The notes beneath the pieces are model-generated. The model made no database searches. It worked only from the letters and a program-made list of their open reading frames with translations, and was not told the DNA's origin. A stretch of DNA of 64,000 nucleotides. It comes from Rubrivivax gelatinosus IL144 (GTDB lineage Bacteria > Pseudomonadota > Gammaproteobacteria > Burkholderiales > Burkholderiaceae_C). This document shows positions 31,103 through 38,481 of this stretch, in pieces; positions within the stretch are counted from its first letter, which is position 1, and every line of letters starts with the position of its first letter. The translations under genes and the position numbers were made by a program. The stretch spans positions 2,976,001 through 3,040,000 of the forward strand of contig NC_017075.1 in NCBI RefSeq assembly GCF_000284255.1, read 5' to 3'.

Positions 31103-31879
31103 TCAGAAGGGCTCGGGTTCTGCCTCCTCGGTCCCGAGGCGCTCGGCTTCCGCGACCAGCGCTCGCAGCCTCTCGACGATCCTATGCCGGTGTGCCGGGG
31201 TGACCTGCGGCAGCGCCTGCATCAGGCCGGCAGTGGCCTTGTTGGCTTCGATGAAGTGCTCGTCGGCGAGACTCAAGCCTTCGCATGGTGGCTGCTCGGC
31301 GTTCGCGTTCCCGTGCTCCTGGCCCCCCATGCGGGATGCCAGTTCCCGGAAGTCCCTGAGCATCCATTGCCGGATCGTCGTGTGCCCGATGCCCAGCGCC
31401 GCACCAATCTCGCGGTAGCTCATCAGTTCCCGGCCGGTCTTCTTGTGCTTGCCGGCGCGGATGAAGGCCCGGAAGACCCCTCGATACTCGCGTGTCTTCA
31501 GGGGCACGCCATGAGCGAGGTTCGCGCTCGCGGCCTGCCAGCGCAGTTCTGACATCGTCAGGTCCGCAACCAGCGCGCGGACCTCGTCGCCGTTCGCCTC
31601 ATAGCTGCTCAGGCGTTCGACCGCGCCGGCCTCCAGCCGGTGCCATCCGTCTACCAAGTACAGCGACCCGTCGGGTAACCGACCGACCTTGATCGGTGGT
31701 GGCACTTGCCCGGCGGCGGTCATGTCGCGGTAACGCTTGACGGCCCCAGCGTCGAGCTTGTGGCGGACCTGCAGCGGCTCGTGCCGGATGATGGACGCCT
31801 CCGGCACCCATTCTTCCCGCCACTCGATGGCGGCGTCAGCGCAGGAGGGCTGCGCGGCGGTGTTCTTCTGCTTGCTCAT
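31103..31879 (-). CDS. ParB-like nuclease-domain/HTH protein
   Basis: 258 residues from MSKQKNTAAQP, with GGAAGG 8 bases upstream. The ParB/Srx-type domain is seen at about 35-110 (VRHKLDAGAVKRYRDMTAAG, PPIKVGRLPDGSLYLVDGWHRLEAGAVE). A helix-turn-helix follows (ELMSYREIGAALGIGHTTIR) and then a C-terminal helical region. Such proteins act in partitioning, in replication or as regulators; with no ParA gene nearby, a regulatory or maintenance role in the element is more likely. Its start lies inside the upstream ribbon-helix-helix gene. Confidence 0.75.
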   Translation of the reverse strand: MSKQKNTAAQPSCADAAIEWREEWVPEASIIRHEPLQVRHKLDAGAVKRYRDMTAAGQVPPPIKVGRLPDGSLYLVDGWHRLEAGAVERLSSYEANGDEVRALVADLTMSELRWQAASANLAHGVPLKTREYRGVFRAFIRAGKHKKTGRELMSYREIGAALGIGHTTIRQWMLRDFRELASRMGGQEHGNANAEQPPCEGLSLADEHFIEANKATAGLMQALPQVTPAHRHRIVERLRALVAEAERLGTEEAEPEPF

Positions 31880-32081
31880 GTTCGCGGCCTTCCCGCGCTT
31901 CGCTGTATTGCCGGTGCTCGCGCACGATGCGCGCGACGGTCTGATTGATGGACGGCCGTTCGCCGGTTTCGGCTTCGGCCCTGCGCTGCTCATCCTTGAT
32001 GTGGTCGAAGACTGAGACCGGCAGCGCCAGATTGCGGAAGACCGCAGGCTCTCGTCCTCGTCGAGGGTGCGCTGTTCGCAC
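31836..32081 (-). CDS. small ribbon-helix-helix-like DNA-binding protein
   Basis: 81 residues from a GTG at 32079-32081 preceded by a perfect AAGGAGG with 7-base spacing, which decides the frame against the longer frame overlapping it. FRNLALPVSVFDHIKDEQRR followed by GERPSINQTVARIVREHRQY matches the strand-helix-helix pattern of CopG/Arc repressors. The basic/acidic C-terminal tail overlaps the first 44 bases of the ParB-like gene, so the two are translationally linked. It is probably the element's repressor. Confidence 0.65.
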   Translation of the reverse strand: MRTAHPRRGREPAVFRNLALPVSVFDHIKDEQRRAEAETGERPSINQTVARIVREHRQYSEAREGREHEQAEEHRRAALLR

Positions 32082-32384
32082 TTCGGAACCTCCTTCGGGT
32101 TGTGACGTTGATGCACGGCCCCGGACGACGGCGCGCCGTCTGCCGCGAGAAGCGCGGGTTAGGTCGGCGGTCCACCAAACGCGGCGCGTGGCTACGCCGC
32201 TGTCCGGGGTTCTCCAAGAGCCAGGGTCTAGCCCGATACCTCTGCGGGGCGCGCAAATAGGATCGAGCGCGCAGGCATCGCGCACGTCCTGCGCGGCGAA
32301 CCCAGGGGGGGGGGGGGGGCGTCGAGGGCGATGGTGCGAAAGCCGCGCGCCGGGTCAGCCGGGCGTCTTTGCAATAGCCCGGGT
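32082..32384. other. gene-free region with poly-G tract
   Basis: 303 bp between the start of the RHH-like gene and the end of the serine recombinase. It holds the 15-G run, a small hairpin CCGGGC/GCCCGG at about 32362-32386 after the recombinase stop, and presumably the promoter of the RHH-ParB pair. TTGGAG-17 bp-TAGCCA on the minus strand is the best but weak candidate. No coding potential that I trust. Confidence 0.5.
32305..32319. repeat. 15-bp G homopolymer
   Basis: Fifteen consecutive G (plus strand), the longest homopolymer noticed in the window. It lies upstream of the RHH-like gene in a non-coding stretch. It could vary in length by slippage, and it could also be a sequencing or assembly artefact. 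Confidence 0.85.
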
Positions 32385-32975
32385 TTAGCCGGCCGCTTCG
32401 CCGATGGCTCTCTGGATCGTGGCCCGGCCGACGTTGAACTCGCGCGCCAGCGCGGACACCGTAGCCCGCCCCGACTGCAGCCGCTGGCGGATGTCCGCGA
32501 CCTGCTCAGGCGCCAGCGCTGCCGGCCTGCCGAGCTTCTTTCCCTCGCCCTTGGCCCGCTCCAGGCCCGAGCGGGTCCGCTCCCGGATCAGGTCCAGCTC
32601 GAACTCGGCCACGGCCGCGAGCACCTGCATCGTCAGCTTGCCGGATGCGCTTGTCAGGTCAGTTCCACCCAGCGCGAGGCAGTGAACGCGCACGCCCATC
32701 GCCGCCAGCGTCTCAACGGTGGACCGGACATCGTCCGCGCTGCGCCCCAGGCGGTCCAGCTTGGTGACGACGAGGACATCGCCGGGCTCTAGGCGGTCCA
32801 GCAGCTTGACGAACTGAGGGCGCAGCCGTGCGGCCTGACTGCCCGAGACCGTCTCGCAGACGATGCGCCGGGGGCTCAGGGCGAACCCAGCGTCGGTGAT
32901 TTCCTTGATCTGGTTGTCGGTGGTCTGCTCGGCAGTGGACACGCGGCAGTAGGCGAAGACTCGGGCGGTGGACAT
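32385..32975 (-). CDS. serine recombinase, resolvase/invertase family
   Basis: 196 residues. The resolvase catalytic domain has the nucleophile S13 in YCRVSTAEQ, then LVVTKLDRLGRSADDV and the conserved AAVAEFELDLIRERTRSGLERAK. A C-terminal helix-turn-helix (about 150-190, LQSGRATVSALAREFNVGRATIQRAI) binds DNA. The length is that of Tn3-type resolvases. An inverted-repeat array directly upstream is the likely recombination site. It may resolve co-integrates or invert a segment. Confidence 0.92.
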   Translation of the reverse strand: MSTARVFAYCRVSTAEQTTDNQIKEITDAGFALSPRRIVCETVSGSQAARLRPQFVKLLDRLEPGDVLVVTKLDRLGRSADDVRSTVETLAAMGVRVHCLALGGTDLTSASGKLTMQVLAAVAEFELDLIRERTRSGLERAKGEGKKLGRPAALAPEQVADIRQRLQSGRATVSALAREFNVGRATIQRAIGEAAG

Positions 32976-32992
32976 GGGCGGGCTCTAGTCGG

Positions 32993-33095
32993 TGACCGGA
33001 AACGGTGCCCGAATCATGGATGATGACCGAAACCCTGTCAACCTAGGTTTCGGTCACGCCTACAGCCCCTGCCCGCAAACGGCCGTTTTCGGTCG
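32993..33095. promoter_or_regulatory. GACCGAAAC repeat array, putative res site
   Basis: Immediately upstream of the serine recombinase: TGACCGGAAAC (32993-33003), then a perfect inverted pair TGACCGAAACC (33024-33034) and GGTTTCGGTCA (33046-33056) with an 11-bp spacer, then GTTTTCGGTCG (33085-33095). Four copies in two orientations next to a resolvase gene resemble the subsites of a res locus, overlapping its promoter. From 33096 to 33367 nothing else is recognised. Confidence 0.65.
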
Positions 33096-33367
33096 CCCTT
33101 GGGGTCACCCGGCCAACGCCCACGGCAGGACAGCCGCGACACAGGTGCCGGCGCAGGCGCTGCATTGTCGGCCTGCTTGCGCCCCGCTATGGCCCCAGAA
33201 AGCCCGCTACGGGCCTTCAACGAGGCGCCGGCCACCTACCCGGCATCCCGGCGCCGCGGAAGCTCTGTAGGGCGCCTATGCGGCCTGTCAGTCGCCCGCC
33301 TGCCTCCATCGCCCGCAGGCCCGCCCTGGCTGGCTCCCGACCTTCCCCCATCAGGGACGAATGGCAC

Positions 33368-33401
33368 AGAAGAAGGCCCGCGACGGGGCCGACCTTCTTC
33401 T
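33368..33401. terminator. hairpin AGAAGAAGG/CCTTCTTCT
   Basis: Nine-bp perfect arms at 33368-33376 and 33393-33401, with an inner GGCCC/GGGCC pairing that extends the stem. T-rich sequence follows the stem on both strands, so it may be a bidirectional terminator. It sits just after the small hypothetical gene that ends at 33415. Confidence 0.45.
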
Positions 33402-33414
33402 CTGCTCTCCAGCG

Positions 33415-33621
33415 TCAGCGTCGCCTGTCGAGGATCAGTTCAAGGCGACCAAGGCGCAGGTTAAAGGCGTCGTCCTCCTTCCAGGCGTCCACGAAGGACG
33501 GCCCGCCGGCAACCCAGAAGGCGCCCGCGCCGGCCACGGATGGAACCAGCTTGGCGACAGCGCGGCCCGCGAGTCGGGCGATGGAGTCGAGGACAGGGAC
33601 GGGGGTCACGATCAAGCGCAT
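33415..33621 (-). CDS. possible small hypothetical protein of the element
   Basis: 68 residues from MRLIVTPVPVLDSIARLAG to LGRLELILDRRR, with a hydrophobic middle (AKLVPSVAGAGAFWVAGG). The frame is open upstream, and an ATG at 33708 would extend it. The amino-acid pattern looks protein-like and it ends just before a hairpin, but there is no Shine-Dalgarno and no family is recognised. The 284 bp between it and the integrase stop hold nothing else I can name. Confidence 0.3.
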   Translation of the reverse strand: MRLIVTPVPVLDSIARLAGRAVAKLVPSVAGAGAFWVAGGPSFVDAWKEDDAFNLRLGRLELILDRRR

Positions 33622-33905
33622 GGCTTGCAAGAGTCGAGGGTGTCGCACTGCAACATCGCAGCGGGGCGGACTGTGCCAGCCCCCGGACGGCTGCAGCGAA
33701 AAGACCATGCATCCCGTGAAGAGGACGGTTGTCGGTGAGGGACGGTCACCGCGTCGGGCACTCGAAAGGGCCCGCTTGGCGCGGCGTTCATGCGCTATCG
33801 GCCGGCGCATCTGGAGACGGAGGGGGGCACGGGGGGAAACCGGCGCGCCGGGCTCGTCAGATGCCCCCTCGGAAATTTCTCCCCAACATCGGCGGCCTCC
33901 CGTGC

Positions 33906-35207
33906 TCACCACTCAGCGGCGCGGCCGACCTTGGCGGGATAGCGCACCCTGCGGATTGCCTCCGCCTTCGTCTTCAGCGTCGCGCCCCCGGAGTACAGCC
34001 CGTAGGTGATCCGCGGCTTCTCATGCCCGACGATGTCGGCTGCAAGGTTCTCGGACACGCCGGCATCCTCCAGCAGCGTGACCAGCGTCTTCCGCAAGCT
34101 GTGGAACACGAAGAGCGGGCCGTGTCCCATCGCGGCCTTCAGCCGGCCGAACCGCTTGCCGATGGCGTTGGATCGGTCGTCGTACTTGTTGAAGGTCAGC
34201 CCGCCGATGACGTAGTCGTCGGTCGCCTCTTCCTTCAGCGCCTTCATCAGCGGCTGCAGCGCTGGATGCAGCGGAACCTCACGCAGCCCGGCGTGGGTCT
34301 TCGAGTCGACGATGCTGAAGGAGTCGGCCTTGACGTCCCTCCACTTCAGCGAGCACAGCTCTTCGATCCGTGCCCCCGTGTAGGCGCCCAGCGCGATCAA
34401 GTCCGCCAGCTTGTCGTCGCCCTTGTCCTTCGCGGCCTGCGCCAGCTTCGGCACGGCGGCAGGATCGAACGGAAGCCAGTGGTCCTGCTGTTCCCGCTGC
34501 GCCCTCTTGCCCTTGGCCTTCTTGCTCGGTAGCTCGATTTCCGCGAACGGATCCACCCCCTTCGGGACCGCCTTCACCTTGTCCGCCTGCAGGTAGCGCC
34601 AGTAGGACCGCCAGCACGAGACCATCCGCTTCAGCGACCCCGGCGAGACCGGCGCCTTCGGGTTGGCCTTCAGTTGCTCGGCCCACTGCGCCAGCGCCCC
34701 CGGCGTCATCGCCTCCAAGGTGTCGAAGCGGTCGACAAGCCGGCGAACGTCGGCCTTGTACTGGTCCCTGGCCTTCGGCACGAGGTACTGGATGGAGGCG
34801 ACCCAGGCGTCGTAATGCAGCGTCGACGGGGTCGAGTAACCCAGCGCCAGCGAGGCGAACGCCTGCGCCTCTGCTGTGCCCTTCTCCTGCTCGACCTCCT
34901 CGGCCTTGTCGGTGACCAGCATCTCCATGGCCTCGGCGGTGTCGTGGTCGCCGGCCTTCTTCAGTTCCTCCAGCGTCGCCCGCCAGCGCAGCGCCTCCGT
35001 CTTCACAGCCCCCGGCTCGCCCTGCAGTTGCCGGAGCTGCGCCTTCCAGAGCGCGACGACAGGCTTCGCCAGTTCAACCGCGCGGCGCCTGTCGGTGGTC
35101 TGAAGGGTCTGCTTGAACTTCGTCCGCCCAAGCTGGGGGCGCAGATCGGCGGGAACCTTCAGGGTTGCGAACCAGACGTTGCGGCACAGCTCGATGTGGT
35201 CGGCCAC
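33906..35207 (-). CDS. int: tyrosine recombinase / site-specific integrase
   Basis: 433 residues. The catalytic set is R280 (YTGARIEEL), K303 (DSKTHAGLREVPLHP), H369-x2-R372 (FHSLRKTLVT), H395 (VGHEKPRITY) and nucleophile Y405 (or Y402). The N-terminal part is an arm-binding and SAM-like core-binding region typical of phage-type DUF6538/P4-like integrases. It is encoded at the far end of the element, with its start 120 bp from attR. It should catalyse insertion at the tRNA-Ser 3' end. Confidence 0.93.
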   Translation of the reverse strand: MADHIELCRNVWFATLKVPADLRPQLGRTKFKQTLQTTDRRRAVELAKPVVALWKAQLRQLQGEPGAVKTEALRWRATLEELKKAGDHDTAEAMEMLVTDKAEEVEQEKGTAEAQAFASLALGYSTPSTLHYDAWVASIQYLVPKARDQYKADVRRLVDRFDTLEAMTPGALAQWAEQLKANPKAPVSPGSLKRMVSCWRSYWRYLQADKVKAVPKGVDPFAEIELPSKKAKGKRAQREQQDHWLPFDPAAVPKLAQAAKDKGDDKLADLIALGAYTGARIEELCSLKWRDVKADSFSIVDSKTHAGLREVPLHPALQPLMKALKEEATDDYVIGGLTFNKYDDRSNAIGKRFGRLKAAMGHGPLFVFHSLRKTLVTLLEDAGVSENLAADIVGHEKPRITYGLYSGGATLKTKAEAIRRVRYPAKVGRAAEW

Positions 35208-35239
35208 GGGGCATCGGGGGCGGATGGTGGAGCGACCAG

Positions 35240-35266
35240 TTTACCCCACGTATTTCCCCCACGCTG
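35240..35266 (+). repeat. 13-bp tandem iterons inside attR
   Basis: TTTACCCCACGTA followed by TTTCCCCCACGCT, the same doublet and orientation as at 29434-29460. It lies 60 bp inside the attR core, between it and the integrase start, so binding could also control int transcription. Confidence 0.7.
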
Positions 35267-35326
35267 GCTCCGATTCCACCCAGGCAAACAAGCCTGACAG
35301 GCACTTAGAGCACACCCGGCGGAATG

Positions 35327-35343
35327 TCCCGCCCCTTCCGCCA
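35327..35343 (+). repeat. attR core
   Basis: Exact 17-bp copy of the tRNA-Ser 3' end. The bases before it no longer match the tRNA. The T-rich TCTTTCTT directly after it is probably the original tRNA terminator displaced by the insertion. Confidence 0.85.
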
Positions 35344-35457
35344 TCTTTCTTCGGCCCCCTGCCCCGTCAGCGCAGGCAGCACGCGGCCCGGCCGCTCCCC
35401 TGACCCACCATCCCGCCCGCCCTCGGTTGCTCCGACGGCGGCAGTCCAAGCATGTGG

Positions 35458-36528
35458 TCAGCGCTCGCGCAGCAGCTTCGCGTAGAGCTCGCGGTAGGCG
35501 CCGATGACGGCGGCCTCGGAGAACTCGTGTTCGATGCGCCGCCGCCCCTGGCGCACCATCGCGGCCTGCAGCTCGGCGTCGGGGATCACCGTGCGCAGGC
35601 CCTCGGCCAGCGCGGCGCCGTCGTCGCAGGGCACGACCCAGGCGTCCTCGCCGTGGCGCGTCAGTTCGCGTGCGCCGCGGAAGGCGGTCGCCACCAGCGG
35701 CTTGCCGTAGCTCCAGGCTTCGAGGATGACGTTGCCCAGCGTCTCCGGGTCACGCGACGGGAAGACGATCAGGTCGGCGAGGTGGAACCAGGGCGTCGGG
35801 TCCTGCTGCCAGCCGGCCCAGTGCACGCGCCCGTCGACACCGAGCTGGCGCGCCTGCGCCCGCAGCGGCTCGGCCAGCGGGCCGTCGCCCAGCACGACGA
35901 GGCGCAGCCGGCGGCCGGCCAGCCGTTCGGGCAGGCGCGCGAAGGCGTCGAGCAGATAGCGCTGGCCCTTGACGTCGATGAGGCGGCCGGCGGTGACCAG
36001 CAGCAGGTCTTCGTCCTGCACCGCCAGTTCGGCGCGCAGCGCGGCCAGCGCTTCGGGCGAACACGGCTTCACCGGGTCGGCGAAGTTGGTGACGTGGTGC
36101 ACGCGCTCGGCCGGCAGCCCGCCGGCGATCATCCAGTCGCACAAGCCCTGGGTGTTGCCGATCCAGGCATGGGCGTGAACGAAGGGGTCGAGCTTGTAAT
36201 AGCCGCCCAGGCGCGAGACGTGCACCTGGCGGCCTTTCGGCGGCAGGTGCAGCAGCCGCGTCGCGCGGCCCATGTAGGTCTGCACGATCGGGGCGTCGCT
36301 GCGCGCGACCAGGCGCGCGACCTCCCACTTCGACAGCGGGTCCCAGACGGTGCGGAAACCCAGCTCGCTGTGCGCGATGCCGCCGAGGTGATGGCGCGCC
36401 AGGTCCGAGTCGCGGCGCACGACGGCATGCACGTCTTCGCCGGCCCGCACCATGGCTTCGAGGAAACGCTTGAACCAGCGTTCGGCACCGCCCATCTCGG
36501 CGCTGCCGATCAGGTGCAGCGACTTCAC
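35458..36528 (-). CDS. GT4-family glycosyltransferase
   Basis: 356 residues, GT-B fold. The N-terminal domain opens with SLHLIGSAEMGGAERWFKRFL. The C-terminal donor site contains TAGRLIDVKGQRYLLDAFARL and the E-x7-E motif region FPSRDPETLGNVILEAWSYG. It probably transfers a hexose in lipopolysaccharide or exopolysaccharide synthesis. Its ATG overlaps the stop of the polysaccharide deacetylase gene (ATGA), so the pair is translationally coupled. The acceptor is unknown. Confidence 0.9.
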   Translation of the reverse strand: MKSLHLIGSAEMGGAERWFKRFLEAMVRAGEDVHAVVRRDSDLARHHLGGIAHSELGFRTVWDPLSKWEVARLVARSDAPIVQTYMGRATRLLHLPPKGRQVHVSRLGGYYKLDPFVHAHAWIGNTQGLCDWMIAGGLPAERVHHVTNFADPVKPCSPEALAALRAELAVQDEDLLLVTAGRLIDVKGQRYLLDAFARLPERLAGRRLRLVVLGDGPLAEPLRAQARQLGVDGRVHWAGWQQDPTPWFHLADLIVFPSRDPETLGNVILEAWSYGKPLVATAFRGARELTRHGEDAWVVPCDDGAALAEGLRTVIPDAELQAAMVRQGRRRIEHEFSEAAVIGAYRELYAKLLRER

Positions 36529-37313
36529 GAGACGCGGTCGGCCAGGGCGCCCTTGCCCTTGCGCGCCTGCTTGAAGTGCAGCTTCCAGGCGAAGCCGAGC
36601 AGGTTGTCGCCGTAGGAGATCGCCTTGCGCGTCAGCTCCAGCGGGTGCTCGGACAGGTTGCCGGCGCCGCGGATGCAGGTCGTCGCGCTGCGATAACCGG
36701 CTTCGGCGACGAACTCGCGCGAGCGCGCCGTGTAGTCGCCGTAGGGGTAGCAGAAGTGCGCGACTTCGGCGCCCAGCAGGTCCTCCAGCTGGCGCTTGCT
36801 GTCGGCGATCTCGCGGCGCTGCTCGGCCGCCGGCAGATGCGACAGCCGCGGATGGCTCAGCGTGTGCGAACCGAAGTGGCAGCCTTCACGGTGCAGCCGG
36901 CGCACGGCGTCGGCGGTCATCAGCGGCGCCGGGTCCGGGCGGTGCGTCTGCCAGGACGAGCGCTGGCCGATCAGCGAGCCGACCAGGTAGACCATCGCCG
37001 GGAAACCACGCTCCTGCAGCGCCGGCCAGGCGTGTTCGCGGAAGTCGTCGTAGCCGTCGTCGACGGTGATCACGACCGAACGCCGCGTCAGCGGACGGCG
37101 GCCGAACAGGCTGTCCACCGCCTGGTCCATGCTCAGCACGTCGAAGCCGGCGCGGTCGAGATAGGCGAGCTGGGAGCGGAAACGATCGATGTGGCAGAAC
37201 AGCGCCCGGTGCGCGTCCGGGCGCGGGTAGCGCCCGATCTGGTGGTACATCAGGATCGACAGAGTCGGGGCGCCGGGCGGCATGTCGGAAGGCGTTCCCA
37301 TCGCGGCCTGCAC
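36525..37313 (-). CDS. polysaccharide deacetylase (NodB/CE4)
   Basis: Metal-dependent de-N-acetylase. 262 residues from a GTG; an ATG at 37301 (MGTPSDMPPG) is an equally good start. Motif 1 is ITVDDGYDD (TFDDG type), motif 2 SHTLSHPRL gives the H-x3-H metal ligands, and motif 3 is YPYGDY. No signal peptide is seen, so it may act in the cytosol or be mis-started. Coupled to the downstream glycosyltransferase, suggesting a shared surface-glycan substrate. Confidence 0.88.
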   Translation of the reverse strand: MQAAMGTPSDMPPGAPTLSILMYHQIGRYPRPDAHRALFCHIDRFRSQLAYLDRAGFDVLSMDQAVDSLFGRRPLTRRSVVITVDDGYDDFREHAWPALQERGFPAMVYLVGSLIGQRSSWQTHRPDPAPLMTADAVRRLHREGCHFGSHTLSHPRLSHLPAAEQRREIADSKRQLEDLLGAEVAHFCYPYGDYTARSREFVAEAGYRSATTCIRGAGNLSEHPLELTRKAISYGDNLLGFAWKLHFKQARKGKGALADRVS

Positions 37314-37385
37314 GAGGTGGCGCCGTCGTGCGGCGCCCCTGCGGGCCGGATCTTGATCGCAGGCGAAAAGGGGACCCGGATCGTA

Positions 37386-38345
37386 TCAGAGGCCCCCGGC
37401 GCGGCCGCTGCCTGGCAGGGCTCGCGGCCAGCGTCGGCCGCCGCCCAGCAGCGCGTGGCCGCTGACGACCAGCACCCCCGCCAGCACCAGCCCGGCGCCG
37501 GCGACGAAGGCCGCGTCCAGGCGCTCGGCCAGCAGCCAGGCGCCGAAGACGACGCCGAGGATCGGCGTCAGGAAGGACAGCACGCCCAGGCGTGAGGCCA
37601 GGTAGTGGCGCAGCAGCCAGAACCAGACCAGGAAACTGGCGAACGAGACGATCAGCGCCTGGAAGCCGAGGTGGGCCCAGAAGGCCGGCGTCGCGTGCAG
37701 CGCGGTCTGGCCCGTCACCAGCGCCCCGGCGCCCAGCAGCACGCAGGCGCCGAGCAGCTGGTACAGCAGCGTCTCGGCCGCCGGCGCCTCGCTCAGCCGC
37801 GAGCAGCGGATGAGCACCGTCGTCGCGCCCCAGGAGGCGCCGGCGGCCAGCGCCAGCAGGTCGCCCCACAGCATTGACATCTGCATGGCCGTCGCCGTTC
37901 CGCCGCCGCGCCCGCCGAAGGCCAGCGCGATGCCGCCGAAGGCGACGGCGATGCCGGCCCATTGCAGCGGCCGCAGGCGCTCGGCCGGCAGCTTCAGGTG
38001 CAGGCCCACCGCAGCGAAGATCGGCGAGGTGTAGAGGAAGACGACGACGTGCGAGGCATGCGTGTGGCGCAGCGCCTCGGCGACGAACAGGTACTCCAGC
38101 GCGAACAGCAGCCCCACGCCCAGCCCCGGGCGCCAGCGTCCGGTGGCGCGCTGAACGCGCTCACCGCGCCAGGCCATCACGCCGGCCACCAGCAGCGCCG
38201 CGACGGCCGAGCGCAGCGCCACCATCAGCATCGGCGAGACGTCGTCCGCGGCAGCCTTCAGCGAGATCTGCTGCAGGCTCCAGAGCATGCACAGCAGCAC
38301 CATGACGCCGACGGCCAGGCCGTCGAGGTTCTTGCGGGAATCCAT
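37386..38345 (-). CDS. DMT-superfamily transporter (EamA)
   Basis: 319 residues from MDSRKNLDGLAVGVMVLL, about ten membrane helices in two EamA repeats (first with LWSLQQISLKAAADDVSPM, second with FLTPILGVVFGAWLLAERLD). It is likely a metabolite exporter. The open frame extends upstream without membrane character. It is divergent from the AraC-type regulator, which may control it. Confidence 0.87.
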   Translation of the reverse strand: MDSRKNLDGLAVGVMVLLCMLWSLQQISLKAAADDVSPMLMVALRSAVAALLVAGVMAWRGERVQRATGRWRPGLGVGLLFALEYLFVAEALRHTHASHVVVFLYTSPIFAAVGLHLKLPAERLRPLQWAGIAVAFGGIALAFGGRGGGTATAMQMSMLWGDLLALAAGASWGATTVLIRCSRLSEAPAAETLLYQLLGACVLLGAGALVTGQTALHATPAFWAHLGFQALIVSFASFLVWFWLLRHYLASRLGVLSFLTPILGVVFGAWLLAERLDAAFVAGAGLVLAGVLVVSGHALLGGGRRWPRALPGSGRAGGL

Positions 38346-38481
38346 CGGGGGGAGCGCGCCGGGCGCGCAGGCGGGAGGGTGAACGCGCACAGTGTCACGC
38401 TGTCGGAAGCTCGATGCATAGCGAATATCGGACAATGTGCAGCGTGGGGCCGCCAGCCGGGCCGCCCCGCAACCCGCCCCG

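Larger units (their letters stand above)
29364..35343. mobile_element. integrative element in tRNA-Ser 3' end (about 6 kb)
   Basis: Bounded by 17-bp direct repeats TCCCGCCCCTTCCGCCA: the tRNA 3' end at 29364-29380 and a second copy at 35327-35343. It encodes a tyrosine integrase, a serine recombinase, a ribbon-helix-helix-like protein, a ParB-like/HTH protein and three small unknown proteins, all on the minus strand. Parts (for example 29.5-30.2 kb) are clearly less G+C-rich than the flanks. No relaxase, conjugation, capsid or recognisable defence gene is seen. It may be an integrative satellite or a remnant. Confidence 0.85.

Noticed and set aside
30433..31203. 256-codon plus-strand frame in the element
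   Set aside because: Antisense to the 208-residue gene, which has a proper ribosome-binding site.
33361..33738. 125-codon plus-strand frame in the element
   Set aside because: Starts inside a hairpin arm and has no hydrophobic or family pattern; the opposite-strand frame looks more protein-like.
29381..35326. Defence-system or toxin-antitoxin cargo in the element
   Set aside because: None of the unknown proteins shows nuclease, kinase, TIR, or toxin-type motifs that I can recognise, so no such function is claimed.
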